A stretch of 64,000 nucleotides of DNA from an uncultured Pseudohongiella sp. Its GTDB lineage: Bacteria > Pseudomonadota > Gammaproteobacteria > Pseudomonadales > Pseudohongiellaceae. A program made the translations under genes and the position numbers. The notes below the pieces were generated by a model. The model was not told the origin of the DNA. It saw only the letters and a program-made list of their open reading frames with translations, and ran no database searches. Every line of letters starts with the position of its first letter. The first letter of the stretch is position 1. Where the stretch lies: contig OX638341.1 of the NCBI GenBank assembly GCA_951812965.1, positions 2,896,438-2,960,437 on the forward strand, in the 5' to 3' direction. Positions 34,682 to 43,279 of this stretch are shown here, piece by piece.

Positions 34682-34901
34682 GTAAATTACAAGAATGCCC
34701 GACTATAACCGAATGAAGTTGAGGAAAGAAACCCCGGACATACCTTCTTGTAGCAATACTACAATTTGCGTGGATGGTTCCTTCCTCACATGACGAGAAT
34801 TAAATTATGGAATTACAATGAGTTGCGATATGCGCCCCGGAAAATGTGGCAATAATCCGGCAGAAAAGTGAGTTAAATCGGGCCAATACTACAAGAATTG
34901 C
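34682..34901. promoter_or_regulatory. Repeated CTACAA sites upstream of aceE
   Basis: TTGTAG-CAATA-CTACAA at 34748-34764 is a perfect inverted repeat with six-base arms. Its right part, CAATACTACAA, recurs exactly at 34884-34894. TTACAAGAATGCC near 34687 resembles CTACAAGAATTGCC at 34889-34902. The sites lie in the 323-bp gap between aceE and the ampE stop, an AT-richer stretch than the neighbouring genes. They could bind a GntR-type or other metabolite regulator of aceEF. They do not match the E. coli PdhR box. Confidence 0.45.
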
Positions 34902-34962
34902 CGGAAATTACCTCGCTTCCGGCGAAACGACAAGTCGCCGGGGCCGTTCAAACAGCGATCGA

Positions 34963-35886
34963 TCAGAAGACTGGCCCGAAAATCGTGAACAGGGCAAGCA
35001 GACTGAGCCAAAGCAGTTGGCAACGCTCGAGCAGGGCTTGCAGGGATTCGATTTCCCAGGCCTGGTAATTCCTGCCGCCGGCAGCCCCACCACCCTCTTC
35101 CGTGTCTGCTTCATCCCGCGCAATGCCGCCGAATAGAGCAAAGCCGGCGAAACTGTACAACAGGTCCGCGTTGTCTACCTTGAGACCGAATTCCCAGAAG
35201 GATTTTTTGAGTTGGTTGAAGCAATGCACGAAATTTCCAGCCAGGGAGAAACTCAGCGCAACCAGCCGCAGTGGAATCCATTCAAGCAAGTGGATGACGA
35301 ATTCGACCATTTCCGCCGATTTGGGGTGAGTCTGTTCGTTATTGCTGTCCCGCAACTGGTAAGTGATATAGCTCGCGAGTACGCCGTAAGGACCCGTGGC
35401 CAGATACCAGAAAAATTGCACGAACATCTTCTCGAAAGAGCGATATACGAGATTCTTGCGAAAAAAGTAGGCTACTTCCTCTTCGTTGGCGAAATTCTGG
35501 TCCCGCGCGCCGCGAAATTCCCGGTGCAGGAAGTCTATCGCGGGCTTTTCGTCTTCCTCGGACCAGATGTCAAGAAAATCCCGCGCGAGCTTGCCGGGCT
35601 GGGTACGGTCGAAAGCCATCAACACAACCAGGATATGTATGAGCATGGTCGGCAGCCCGAGCCCCCGGTCCTGCGCCATCTGCAGCAACAGCGCCAGGAA
35701 CAGCAGTGGCAAGGCGTAGGTCAGCGCCAGAGCCGGCCACCAGACGGCGGCATTGCGCACCACACGCCGGGCGGCGGCTTCCATGTTCTCGCGAAAATGA
35801 AAAAACCAGCGGTCGTCGAAGCGGTCGTAATTCCGCAGCCAGAAGTAATTGAGCGCAAGGCAGATCAGGATGACCAGAAATTTCAT
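34963..35886 (-). CDS. ampE: AmpE-like inner-membrane protein
   Basis: A 307-residue membrane protein with at least four hydrophobic segments and the AmpE beginning MKFLVILICLALNYFWLRNYDRFDDRWFFHF. Conserved parts are FLHREFRGARDQNFANEEEVAYFFRKNLVYRSFEKMFVQFFWYLATGPYGVLAS. AmpE is encoded with AmpD in many Gammaproteobacteria; its role in beta-lactamase induction or envelope sensing is not clear. It overlaps ampD by four bases, so the two are translationally coupled. Confidence 0.9.
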   Translation of the reverse strand: MKFLVILICLALNYFWLRNYDRFDDRWFFHFRENMEAAARRVVRNAAVWWPALALTYALPLLFLALLLQMAQDRGLGLPTMLIHILVVLMAFDRTQPGKLARDFLDIWSEEDEKPAIDFLHREFRGARDQNFANEEEVAYFFRKNLVYRSFEKMFVQFFWYLATGPYGVLASYITYQLRDSNNEQTHPKSAEMVEFVIHLLEWIPLRLVALSFSLAGNFVHCFNQLKKSFWEFGLKVDNADLLYSFAGFALFGGIARDEADTEEGGGAAGGRNYQAWEIESLQALLERCQLLWLSLLALFTIFGPVF

Positions 35887-36449
35887 GGTTCGGTCTCGGC
35901 CGGCTCAGGCAGCCCGGATTGGTAACGCTCCCAGTCGAAACACGGTCCCGGGTCGGTCTTGCGGCCCGGAGATATGTCACTATGCCCGGCAATCCGGTCC
36001 ACATTCAAGCCCGGATATGCTCTGAACAACGCCCTGGTCACTTGCGCCAGGGTTTCGTACTGGGCATCGGTGAACGGCTCGAAATCGGTTCCCTCGACCT
36101 CGATGCCGATGGAAAACTCGTTGCAGCGCTCCCTGCCGCGAAATCTCGACCGCCCCGCGTGCCAGGCCTGCATGGTAAAAGGCACGAACTGCGTCACTGC
36201 GCCGGCCCGGTCGATCAGCAGGTGACTCGACACCCGTAATTTCGAAATCTCGCCAAAGGAAGAATGCGCGTCGGGCGGCAGGCAGTTGGTGAACAATTGT
36301 TCGATACAGCCCGTGCCGAACTTGCCCGCCGGCAGACTGATGTTGTGGATCACCAGCAATTCGATCTCAACGCCCTCGCGAGAACCGCAATTGGGCGAAG
36401 CGATCTGTTTGCATCCGCTCAACTGGCCGTCATGTATTGTATACGACAC
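35883..36449 (-). CDS. ampD: N-acetyl-anhydromuramyl-L-alanine amidase AmpD
   Basis: A 188-residue zinc amidase. Zinc ligands are expected at His35 (LLVIHNISLP), the His in GHSDISPGRKTDPG (about 155) and the following Asp. The central WHAGRSRFRGRERCNEFSIGIEVEG contains the conserved Glu. It cleaves the stem peptide from 1,6-anhydro-MurNAc in the cytoplasm after import by AmpG. There is no signal peptide, consistent with the cytosolic AmpD branch. ampR and ampC are absent here. Confidence 0.96.
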   Translation of the reverse strand: MSYTIHDGQLSGCKQIASPNCGSREGVEIELLVIHNISLPAGKFGTGCIEQLFTNCLPPDAHSSFGEISKLRVSSHLLIDRAGAVTQFVPFTMQAWHAGRSRFRGRERCNEFSIGIEVEGTDFEPFTDAQYETLAQVTRALFRAYPGLNVDRIAGHSDISPGRKTDPGPCFDWERYQSGLPEPAETEP

Positions 36450-36619
36450 TCGCGGGCACCCGGCTCAAACCGCTCGATTCATCGAATGCGAATTCTACAG
36501 ATTGAAGTAGCGCTTGTATCCACCGGCGGCGAAATTGCAATCGCGCGGTTGCTTGTTCCCGATTCCCGCAAATTACTGTATTTTCGGAGTTCTCCATCCG
36601 TTATATCCGGGAGCCCGAT

Positions 36620-38254
36620 ATGACCGGGAGCAAGCGCGCAAAAGGCATTTCAAGGCGCGATTTCGTCAAATCCGGCGTAGCCGCGGGAATCGGCGCCCAG
36701 GCGCTGCCTGCCCTGGCGCAGTCCGGGCAGTCCACTGCCGCTATTCCCGACGAGTGGGATCTGAGCGCCGACGTCATTATCGCGGGCGCCGGAACCGCCG
36801 GCCTGTCGGCGGCGATCGAATCGCTGGACCATGGCGCTTCGGTCACGATCGTCGAGGAAAATTACGACTGCGGCGGCCACGGCATGGTCAGCGGCGGGCG
36901 GGTTAATCTCGGCGGCGGCACGAGCCGCCAGCGCGCCCACGGCATCGAGGACTCGGCCGACGCCATCTACCGGGACTGGCTGCGCCATGAACCGCTGGTA
37001 ACCCGCTACGCCGACCGCGAACTCGCCCGGGTTTACGCCGACCTCAGCGCCGAAACCTTTGAATGGATGATCGAAAACGGCGTGCGATTCGAGGATGAAG
37101 TCGCCGGGGGCGATTCCAGAAACGGTCGCACCTTGCAGTGGCCGGTCTATGAAGAACTGATTACCTCGTATCCAACCCGGCGCGGTTCCGGCCTGCTGCG
37201 GGCGCTGGAGAAAAGCGCCCGGGCCAAGGGCGCGCAGATCCTGCTGCAGCACAAGATGCGGGATCTGATCCAGGATCCGGAATCCGGCCGCGTGCTCGGA
37301 TTCACCGCGCTGCACGAAGGCAATACACTGCACATCCGCGGAACCCGGGGCGTGATCCTCGCCACCGGCGGCCACAGCAGCAACGTCAACTTCAGACGCA
37401 TGTTCGACCCGCGACTAACCGAGGAATACCAGGTCGCCGGCGAGCCCTATTCGGCCCAGACCGCCGACGGCGAACTCGCCGCCATGGCCATCGGCGCCTC
37501 GCTCTGGGGCGCCGCGAGCCAGACCATGCACGCGGGCGCCTGGATTTCCAAGACCGCCCACATCGGCTGTCAATGGGGCTATTCGAGCCTGTGGTGGCAA
37601 CCCGACAGTCCGATCTTCGACAAGGTCCGTGCTTCCGGGCTCACAGGCATTGACTGGCAGAACGTGATCATGGTCAAGCAGAACGGCCGCCGCTTTCACG
37701 ATGAAATGGACGGCGGCCACGATTTCTTCGCCGCGGCGCTTTCCTTCAGCGGCGACCCGGACAAGAAGAACGGCGGCGGCCCGATCTGGGCGATTTTCGA
37801 CGCTGAAGCGGTGGCGCGGCAGGAATGGGATCCGACGCCGCCCAATGTAGACCCGGCCGGATACTTCTTCAGCGCCGATACCGTCGCTGAACTTGCCGGC
37901 AGGATAGACAATCCTTATCAGACGATACCCATGCCCGCAGACACGCTCGAGGAAACCGTCGCCCGCTACAATTCATTTGTCGACTCCGGCACCGATGAAG
38001 ACTTCGGCAAGCGTAATCCGCGCTACAGGATCGAAACACCGCCCTTCTACGCAGCCTGGTCGACACCGATCCTGCACGATACGCTCTGCGGATTGCGGGT
38101 CGATACCCGTTGCCGGGTCATGACGATGCAAGCCGAGCCAATCGAGGGACTTTACGCCGCGGGCGAATCCATGGGCGGCTTCCCCCAGCACGGTCTCGGC
38201 CGCTGCGCACTGTTCGGCCGCGTCGCCGGTAGAGATGCGGCTACCGGCGCTTGA
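36620..38254 (+). CDS. Tat-exported FAD-dependent reductase/dehydrogenase (fumarate reductase/KstD superfamily)
   Basis: A 544-residue flavoprotein with a twin-arginine signal (GISRRDFVKSGVAAGIGAQALPALAQ). The FAD-binding motif DVIIAGAGTAGLSAAIESLDHGASVTIVEE begins near residue 52, and the FAD-capping end reads ILHDTLCGLRVDTRCRVM followed by IEGLYAAGESMGGFPQHGLGRCALFGRVAG. This is the layout of the fumarate reductase/ketosteroid dehydrogenase FAD_binding_2 family. No heme-binding domain is fused, so an external redox partner is needed. It is followed after 15 bases by the AraC-type regulator and then by the TonB receptor/LeuCD-like genes, which suggests shared metabolism of a carboxylic acid. 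The substrate cannot be told from the sequence. Confidence 0.85.
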   Translation: MTGSKRAKGISRRDFVKSGVAAGIGAQALPALAQSGQSTAAIPDEWDLSADVIIAGAGTAGLSAAIESLDHGASVTIVEENYDCGGHGMVSGGRVNLGGGTSRQRAHGIEDSADAIYRDWLRHEPLVTRYADRELARVYADLSAETFEWMIENGVRFEDEVAGGDSRNGRTLQWPVYEELITSYPTRRGSGLLRALEKSARAKGAQILLQHKMRDLIQDPESGRVLGFTALHEGNTLHIRGTRGVILATGGHSSNVNFRRMFDPRLTEEYQVAGEPYSAQTADGELAAMAIGASLWGAASQTMHAGAWISKTAHIGCQWGYSSLWWQPDSPIFDKVRASGLTGIDWQNVIMVKQNGRRFHDEMDGGHDFFAAALSFSGDPDKKNGGGPIWAIFDAEAVARQEWDPTPPNVDPAGYFFSADTVAELAGRIDNPYQTIPMPADTLEETVARYNSFVDSGTDEDFGKRNPRYRIETPPFYAAWSTPILHDTLCGLRVDTRCRVMTMQAEPIEGLYAAGESMGGFPQHGLGRCALFGRVAGRDAATGA

Positions 38255-38269
38255 CCTGCCCGGTCAATT

Positions 38270-39400
38270 ATGGAGCTGCCGGCATATACACAAATTTTCG
38301 TCGCGCTGGCCGCGTCGCAATTGCTGTTCCTGGTGCTGTACCTGGAACTTCGCCACCGCAAGTTCCTGGTGGCGAGGCTCATTTCCTGCTGGAGCCTGTG
38401 CGTCATCTGCTACCTGATAGTCTCCACCCCCGGCGTGCTGGAAGGCGGGAACTCATTCCTTGCGTTCGTTTTGCGGCGAGTCGCCACGCTGGCTACGCCG
38501 CTGCTCTGGTTCATTTCCTACTACCTGTTTGTTGACAGACACGATATCAGGCCTATCGTCTGGATCATCGCGGCGTATTACTTCCTGACCCGAACCATAG
38601 CGGGGGTCATGGGATACCTTGAGTATCCGTTTATTCCACAGACGTACGTATTCACGCATCTGATCAATGAAGCGATCAGATTCGGGTTTGTATCTCATGC
38701 CATGTACATGGCCACCAGGGGTTATGCGGGCGACTTGTCGCTGCATCGCCGAAACCTGCGCATCGGATTTGTGTTGATCATGAGTCTGGTGCTGGTGGCA
38801 ACCGTGTTCAATCACAGCTACCTGATGCTGTTGAACTTCCTGGAGGCCCTGCGTTCTCCGGAAAACCCGGAAATACCGTTCCTCGCACTTTCCGAAGCTC
38901 CCATACCGATCCTGAGTTTTTCAGTTTATCTGTATCTGGCCTCGCTGCTGTTCATGCTCTGGCAGTTTTGGATTCCGGAAGATCAGACCCCGGCTTTGTT
39001 CGGCGCGGCGCATCAGTTTGATGTGGACCCGGCAGCCGAATCCGAATTGAACCAAGCGCAGTCGATACTGATCGACCAGATCAGGCGCGCCATGGAAGTC
39101 GACAAACTCTACCGCCGACACCGACTCGCCGTGCATGACCTTGCCGATCATGTCGCCAGCCGCGAATACAAGGTGCGCGAAGCGATCAACAATCATATGG
39201 GTTTCAGAAATTTCAGCGATTTCCTGAATAACTTTCGGGTGGCCGACGCGGCGGAACGCTTGCGCGACAGCGAGGAAAAAATTTCCTTCATCGGACTGGA
39301 TGTCGGATACATCTCGCAGTCTTCCTTCCACAAGGCTTTCAAGGAAAAATTCAATGCCACCCCCAAGGAGTATCGAATGCAAAACCAGACTGGACATTGA
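38270..39400 (+). CDS. AraC-family regulator with N-terminal membrane domain
   Basis: A 376-residue protein. The first ~225 residues contain about six to seven hydrophobic segments (IFVALAASQLLFLVLYLEL, then WIIAAYYFLTRTIAGVMGYL and others). The last ~100 residues are an AraC-type double helix-turn-helix (VHDLADHVASREYKVREAINNHMGFRNFSDFLNNFRVADAAERL, ending SFIGLDVGYISQSSFHKAFKEKFNATPKEYR). Such proteins sense a signal in the membrane and act on nearby promoters. It lies 188 bases before the TonB receptor gene, the likely target. The FAD enzyme gene upstream is probably co-transcribed. Confidence 0.9.
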   Translation: MELPAYTQIFVALAASQLLFLVLYLELRHRKFLVARLISCWSLCVICYLIVSTPGVLEGGNSFLAFVLRRVATLATPLLWFISYYLFVDRHDIRPIVWIIAAYYFLTRTIAGVMGYLEYPFIPQTYVFTHLINEAIRFGFVSHAMYMATRGYAGDLSLHRRNLRIGFVLIMSLVLVATVFNHSYLMLLNFLEALRSPENPEIPFLALSEAPIPILSFSVYLYLASLLFMLWQFWIPEDQTPALFGAAHQFDVDPAAESELNQAQSILIDQIRRAMEVDKLYRRHRLAVHDLADHVASREYKVREAINNHMGFRNFSDFLNNFRVADAAERLRDSEEKISFIGLDVGYISQSSFHKAFKEKFNATPKEYRMQNQTGH

Positions 39401-39588
39401 CCGGAATCCAAATCAGGCGGGTTTAACCAGTCCCGCGCGACAGGAATGAGTCGCGACGTAACAGTTTTTTCAATTTCAGCACTTTCTCTTCATTTTCAAT
39501 ACTTTATTCTCTGCGAATTTTCTTGGTGCAGGGTAATTCCGGGAGTTAGGATGATTTTCTAATAATCATACGTATCAGGAGAGGACCG

Positions 39589-42576
39589 ATGCTTCGCAAG
39601 AATCCGTTCGTACATGGAACGTTGGCAGCGGCAGTCGCCCTGTCATTGCTCCCACTCTCGAATTCCTCTTTCGCTCAAGAAGAACAGATCGAAGAGGTAA
39701 TCGTAACCGGCACCTACATCCGCCGCACCGAAGGCTTCACCCAGGCATCCCAGGTAACCCAGATTACCGCCGAGGACCTCGAAGCCGAAGGCACGCTGAA
39801 CATGGCTGAAGTCGTGCAGAACCTGTCCTTCGTAAACGGTTCGAGTTCGGCCATCACCAACACGATTCAGGGAACCGATTCGCGTTCCTCGAATATCGAC
39901 CTGCGCGGGCTCGGGGCCCGCTCCACCTTGACGCTGCTTGACGGCAAGCGCCTGGTGAACGAGAACGTCAACGCGCTGATTCCGACGATCGCCCTGCAAC
40001 GAATCGATATCGTCGCCGATGGCGCCGCCGCGTTGTACGGCAACGAGGCCGTGGCCGGGGTGGTCAATTTCGTGCCCTATGGCTCCTACGACGGTTTCCG
40101 GATGGAAACCTACGCCGAAGGCGACAGCCGCGGCGACTTCGACGAGCATTCGGTGCAGGTCCTTTGGGGCGGTGACATCGGCGATCTCGACGTGGTGCTC
40201 GCGGCCCAGATGCGCGCCGCCACTCGACTGGGCTGGGACGAAAGGCCCCTGCTGGCTCAATCCGGCTTGAGCCAATCGTCCAACGCGCCCGGCAGATGGA
40301 CGGTGCCGCCGCGAGGCCCCGACGGCGAATACACCGGCGGGAGCTATTCGGAAAGGCCCGACCCCAACTGTGGCCAGGTCCGCGAGGGCTACGAAGCGAA
40401 CAAGGTGTCCAGCCCCTACGGCTTTCTCACCAACAACGGCGTACGCTGCCGTTTCGACTACGGCGATACCCGCAGCTACCGCGACCCATTCGAGAACACT
40501 TCCTACTTCGGCAACGCCACCTGGGATTACAGCGACGACCTGACCCTGTCGCTGCAAGGATTCTGGGCGCGGCTGGCGGAGCGTTCGTTCAATTCCACCG
40601 CGAGTTCCGGCGGCCAGGAAAAAATCGCTCTGCTCGATCCGATCCGCGGCGAACTCCCCGGAAATCCATTTCGCGCGGTGAACTCCATGGGCCAGCAGTT
40701 GTATGCGGTGGATTTCAACGGCGACGGCGTTCCGGACCGGGATCCGAACAAGGACCTGAACGGCGACGGCATGCCTGACGCCATTCTTACCGGCAACGGC
40801 GGCCTCGACCCCTGGCTTCCGCTGTTCGAGGACGTGATTCCGCGCACCATGCGGCCCATCAACAAGACCATGGGTCTGCCCGGGGCCGGCGTGCGGCAGA
40901 ATTACCTGAGCGCGGACAGCGACAATTTGCGCGACAACCTCGACCATATCGGCCGCTACACCCTGCAGGCGGATTTCAACGTGCCCTTCATCGAAGGTTG
41001 GGAGGGACTCGCCGCCTACACCTACAACTACCGGCACTACGAGTACACCAATACCGCCGTGTACAACTTCGAGGCGATTCAGCAAGGACTGAATTGCGAT
41101 GTCGTCAACGACCGCGGTTCCTGCTACAACCCCTTCTTCGTGGTCGATCCCGCGAACGCCACGCCTCCCCATGTTTTTGACGCCGTGTATGCGGTGGGTA
41201 CCGAAAAGATCAAGGACACCCTGGACACTCTCGATATCGTGCTCAATGGCGAAATTCCTCTCGCCGGCTTCGAGTTACCGGGAGGCCCCATCGGCGCCGC
41301 GGTGGGCTACCAGCGCCGCAACGACGAGTTCACCAACACCCCGCACTATGTCTTGCAGGCCGGCACGCCCTGGATCGGCGCCTTCAACCCGGAGCGGGAG
41401 ACTTCCGGCAGCCGTGAAATCGACGCCTGGTTCGCCGAATTCGCTGTGCCCGTGCTCGAAAACCTGGAAGTCGAACTGGCGGTGCGGCGCGAGGAGTTCA
41501 GCACCGGCCAGGTGTCCACCGACCCGAAATACGGCGTCACCTACTCGCCGGTGGATTGGCTGGTGCTGCGGGCCACCCAGGGCAACGCCTTCATCGCGCC
41601 GACGCTGGAGCAGTTGTACAACCCGGTAACTTGCGGACTGCGGTCGATTACAGACCGCTTCACCACATTCGACGCTTTCGGCACGACCTGCTCAGGCGGC
41701 AATCCCAATCTGAGCAACGAAACCTCGGAATCGTCCCAGTTGGGATTCGACCTGGTGTTCGACGATTTCGACCTGCATGTCACCTGGAACGAGACCGACT
41801 TCCAGAACCGGATCTTCTTCCTGGCGCCGCAGCAGATCGTCGACGTGGATTTCATCAACTTCAAGGCATGGTCGGGATTCACCGGCAGTGGCGAAGGGTC
41901 CGAAAAGCCCACCGAAGACCAGGTGCGCTCCTGGATTTCAAGCGGACTGGCGGATCCACGGATTCAGCGTGATCCCAATGACGTGGCCTCGATCCGCCGG
42001 GTGGACAGCGGCAGCAGCAACGCCGAGACAGTGAAGGTAACCGCCTGGGATATCCAGGGCAATTACAGCTTTGCCTTCGACAACATCGGCGAATTTCGGC
42101 TGAACCTGCAGGCAACGTACATCGACGAGTTCCTGTTCCAGGCGAACGCCACCGAACCCGTGCGGGACGGGGCCGGCAAACAAAACTACGGTACCGGCAC
42201 CGCCCCTGCCCTTCCCAAACTCAAGGCCAACTTGCGTCTCGGCTGGGTAAATGGCGATCACAGTGTGGTATCCACGGTGCACTATGTCGACGACTTGACC
42301 TACGACGGTCCGGTGTTCACTTTCATGAACACCTGGGCAAACACCTACCACCCCGACGGCATTCGCGATACCGGCATTTACGCCTGGACCGACATGGACA
42401 TCGCATACACCTACCGAGGCCTGGAGATGTTCGACGGCGAAATGGCGCTCACCGTAGGGTCGCGCAACGTGTTCGACCGCGAAGCCCAGCGCTCGCCGCT
42501 GTTCGCCGGTGCGATCGGGGAGTTGCAGGACCCGCTTGGCCGGATGTTGTACGCCCGGGTCGTGTACGACTTCTGA
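39589..42576 (+). CDS. TonB-dependent outer-membrane receptor (995 aa)
   Basis: Signal peptide (LAAAVALSLLPLSNSSFAQEE), then a TonB-box-like EEVIVTGTYIRRTEGF and plug domain (LEAEGTLNMAEVVQNLSFVNGSSS, then GLGARSTLTLLDGKRLVN and RIDIVADGAAALYGNEAVAGVVNFVPY). The barrel ends in YARVVYDF with the usual terminal Phe. A loop near residues 375-397 carries two DxNxDGxxD calcium-binding-like motifs (DFNGDGVPD and DLNGDGMPD). A ribosome-binding site (AGGAGAGG) precedes the ATG. The gene is immediately followed (16 bases) by the LeuD/LeuC/LeuD/LeuD-like genes, so it should import the substrate of that enzyme. It is paralogous to the receptor at 48396. Confidence 0.93.
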   Translation: MLRKNPFVHGTLAAAVALSLLPLSNSSFAQEEQIEEVIVTGTYIRRTEGFTQASQVTQITAEDLEAEGTLNMAEVVQNLSFVNGSSSAITNTIQGTDSRSSNIDLRGLGARSTLTLLDGKRLVNENVNALIPTIALQRIDIVADGAAALYGNEAVAGVVNFVPYGSYDGFRMETYAEGDSRGDFDEHSVQVLWGGDIGDLDVVLAAQMRAATRLGWDERPLLAQSGLSQSSNAPGRWTVPPRGPDGEYTGGSYSERPDPNCGQVREGYEANKVSSPYGFLTNNGVRCRFDYGDTRSYRDPFENTSYFGNATWDYSDDLTLSLQGFWARLAERSFNSTASSGGQEKIALLDPIRGELPGNPFRAVNSMGQQLYAVDFNGDGVPDRDPNKDLNGDGMPDAILTGNGGLDPWLPLFEDVIPRTMRPINKTMGLPGAGVRQNYLSADSDNLRDNLDHIGRYTLQADFNVPFIEGWEGLAAYTYNYRHYEYTNTAVYNFEAIQQGLNCDVVNDRGSCYNPFFVVDPANATPPHVFDAVYAVGTEKIKDTLDTLDIVLNGEIPLAGFELPGGPIGAAVGYQRRNDEFTNTPHYVLQAGTPWIGAFNPERETSGSREIDAWFAEFAVPVLENLEVELAVRREEFSTGQVSTDPKYGVTYSPVDWLVLRATQGNAFIAPTLEQLYNPVTCGLRSITDRFTTFDAFGTTCSGGNPNLSNETSESSQLGFDLVFDDFDLHVTWNETDFQNRIFFLAPQQIVDVDFINFKAWSGFTGSGEGSEKPTEDQVRSWISSGLADPRIQRDPNDVASIRRVDSGSSNAETVKVTAWDIQGNYSFAFDNIGEFRLNLQATYIDEFLFQANATEPVRDGAGKQNYGTGTAPALPKLKANLRLGWVNGDHSVVSTVHYVDDLTYDGPVFTFMNTWANTYHPDGIRDTGIYAWTDMDIAYTYRGLEMFDGEMALTVGSRNVFDREAQRSPLFAGAIGELQDPLGRMLYARVVYDF

Positions 42577-42592
42577 TAGCATGAGGAACTGA

Positions 42593-43279
42593 ATGGCAAA
42601 CGGCTTCTCAAGTATCAGCGGGATCGCGGCGCCCTATCTGCGCAGCGATATAATGATCGACTACATCGCTGCGCCCGGCGTCGGCATGCACGATCACGGG
42701 CAGGCCGATGCCGAGCCGCACGATCATCCTCGCCCGGAGGACATGGATTCGTCCACCCGGCGGGTGTCCCATGCATTTGAATTTGAGCGTTATTTGCCGG
42801 ACGGAAGCGAGAATCCCGAAAGCATCTTCAATCAGGCGCCTTATCGGAACGCTTCAATCCTGCTCGCGGGCAGGAATTTCGGCATCGGCGGCACCCACAG
42901 TCCCGCTGCCGCCCTTCTGCTCGGCTGCGGTTTCCGGGCGGTTATCGCAGCGGGTTTCGGCCCCGTTTTCTACGATGACTGTATACAGTCGGGCCTGTTC
43001 CCCGTTATCTTGGAAGGGAAGTACGTGCGGGCGCTCGCCGCATTGACAGTAGCGGCGCCCCGGCTGGAGATGACGGTCGACCTGGAGTTACAGACAATTA
43101 CGAGGCCGGACAGCGGCCCCATACCATTTCAGATGAATCCCAGGCTGCTGGCGCGATTCATGCACGGGCTTGCCGACGAGGACGAGACGATGCCGTTTCG
43201 GGACGAGGCGGATGCGTTTCGGGAAGCCCAGCAATTGCGTCAGCCCTGGATTTATCGAACCCACGGAGACCCTCGATGA
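42593..43279 (+). CDS. LeuD-like small subunit, paralogue 1
   Basis: A 228-residue protein resembling the isopropylmalate dehydratase small subunit. The swivel-domain core reads ASILLAGRNFGIGGTHSPAAALLLGCGFRAVIAAGFGPVFYDDCIQSGLFPVIL, where classical LeuD has NFGCGSSREHA; the SSR substrate-binding loop is THS here, so substrate binding is altered. It ends in QPWIY, shared with the two other LeuD paralogues downstream. It has no signal peptide. A GAGGA site lies about 8 bases before the ATG, and the stop overlaps the start of the Tat-LeuC gene (ATGA). It is probably a subunit of the dehydratase encoded next. Confidence 0.8.
   Translation: MANGFSSISGIAAPYLRSDIMIDYIAAPGVGMHDHGQADAEPHDHPRPEDMDSSTRRVSHAFEFERYLPDGSENPESIFNQAPYRNASILLAGRNFGIGGTHSPAAALLLGCGFRAVIAAGFGPVFYDDCIQSGLFPVILEGKYVRALAALTVAAPRLEMTVDLELQTITRPDSGPIPFQMNPRLLARFMHGLADEDETMPFRDEADAFREAQQLRQPWIYRTHGDPR

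Noticed and set aside
39643..41172. 509-codon open frame antisense to the TonB receptor
   Set aside because: Shadow of the receptor coding strand.
42759..42775. GGCGGGTGTCCCATG in LeuD-like paralogue 1 resembling the RAYT motif
   Set aside because: It lies inside conserved coding sequence (RRVSHAF) and lacks the array context; chance match is likely.
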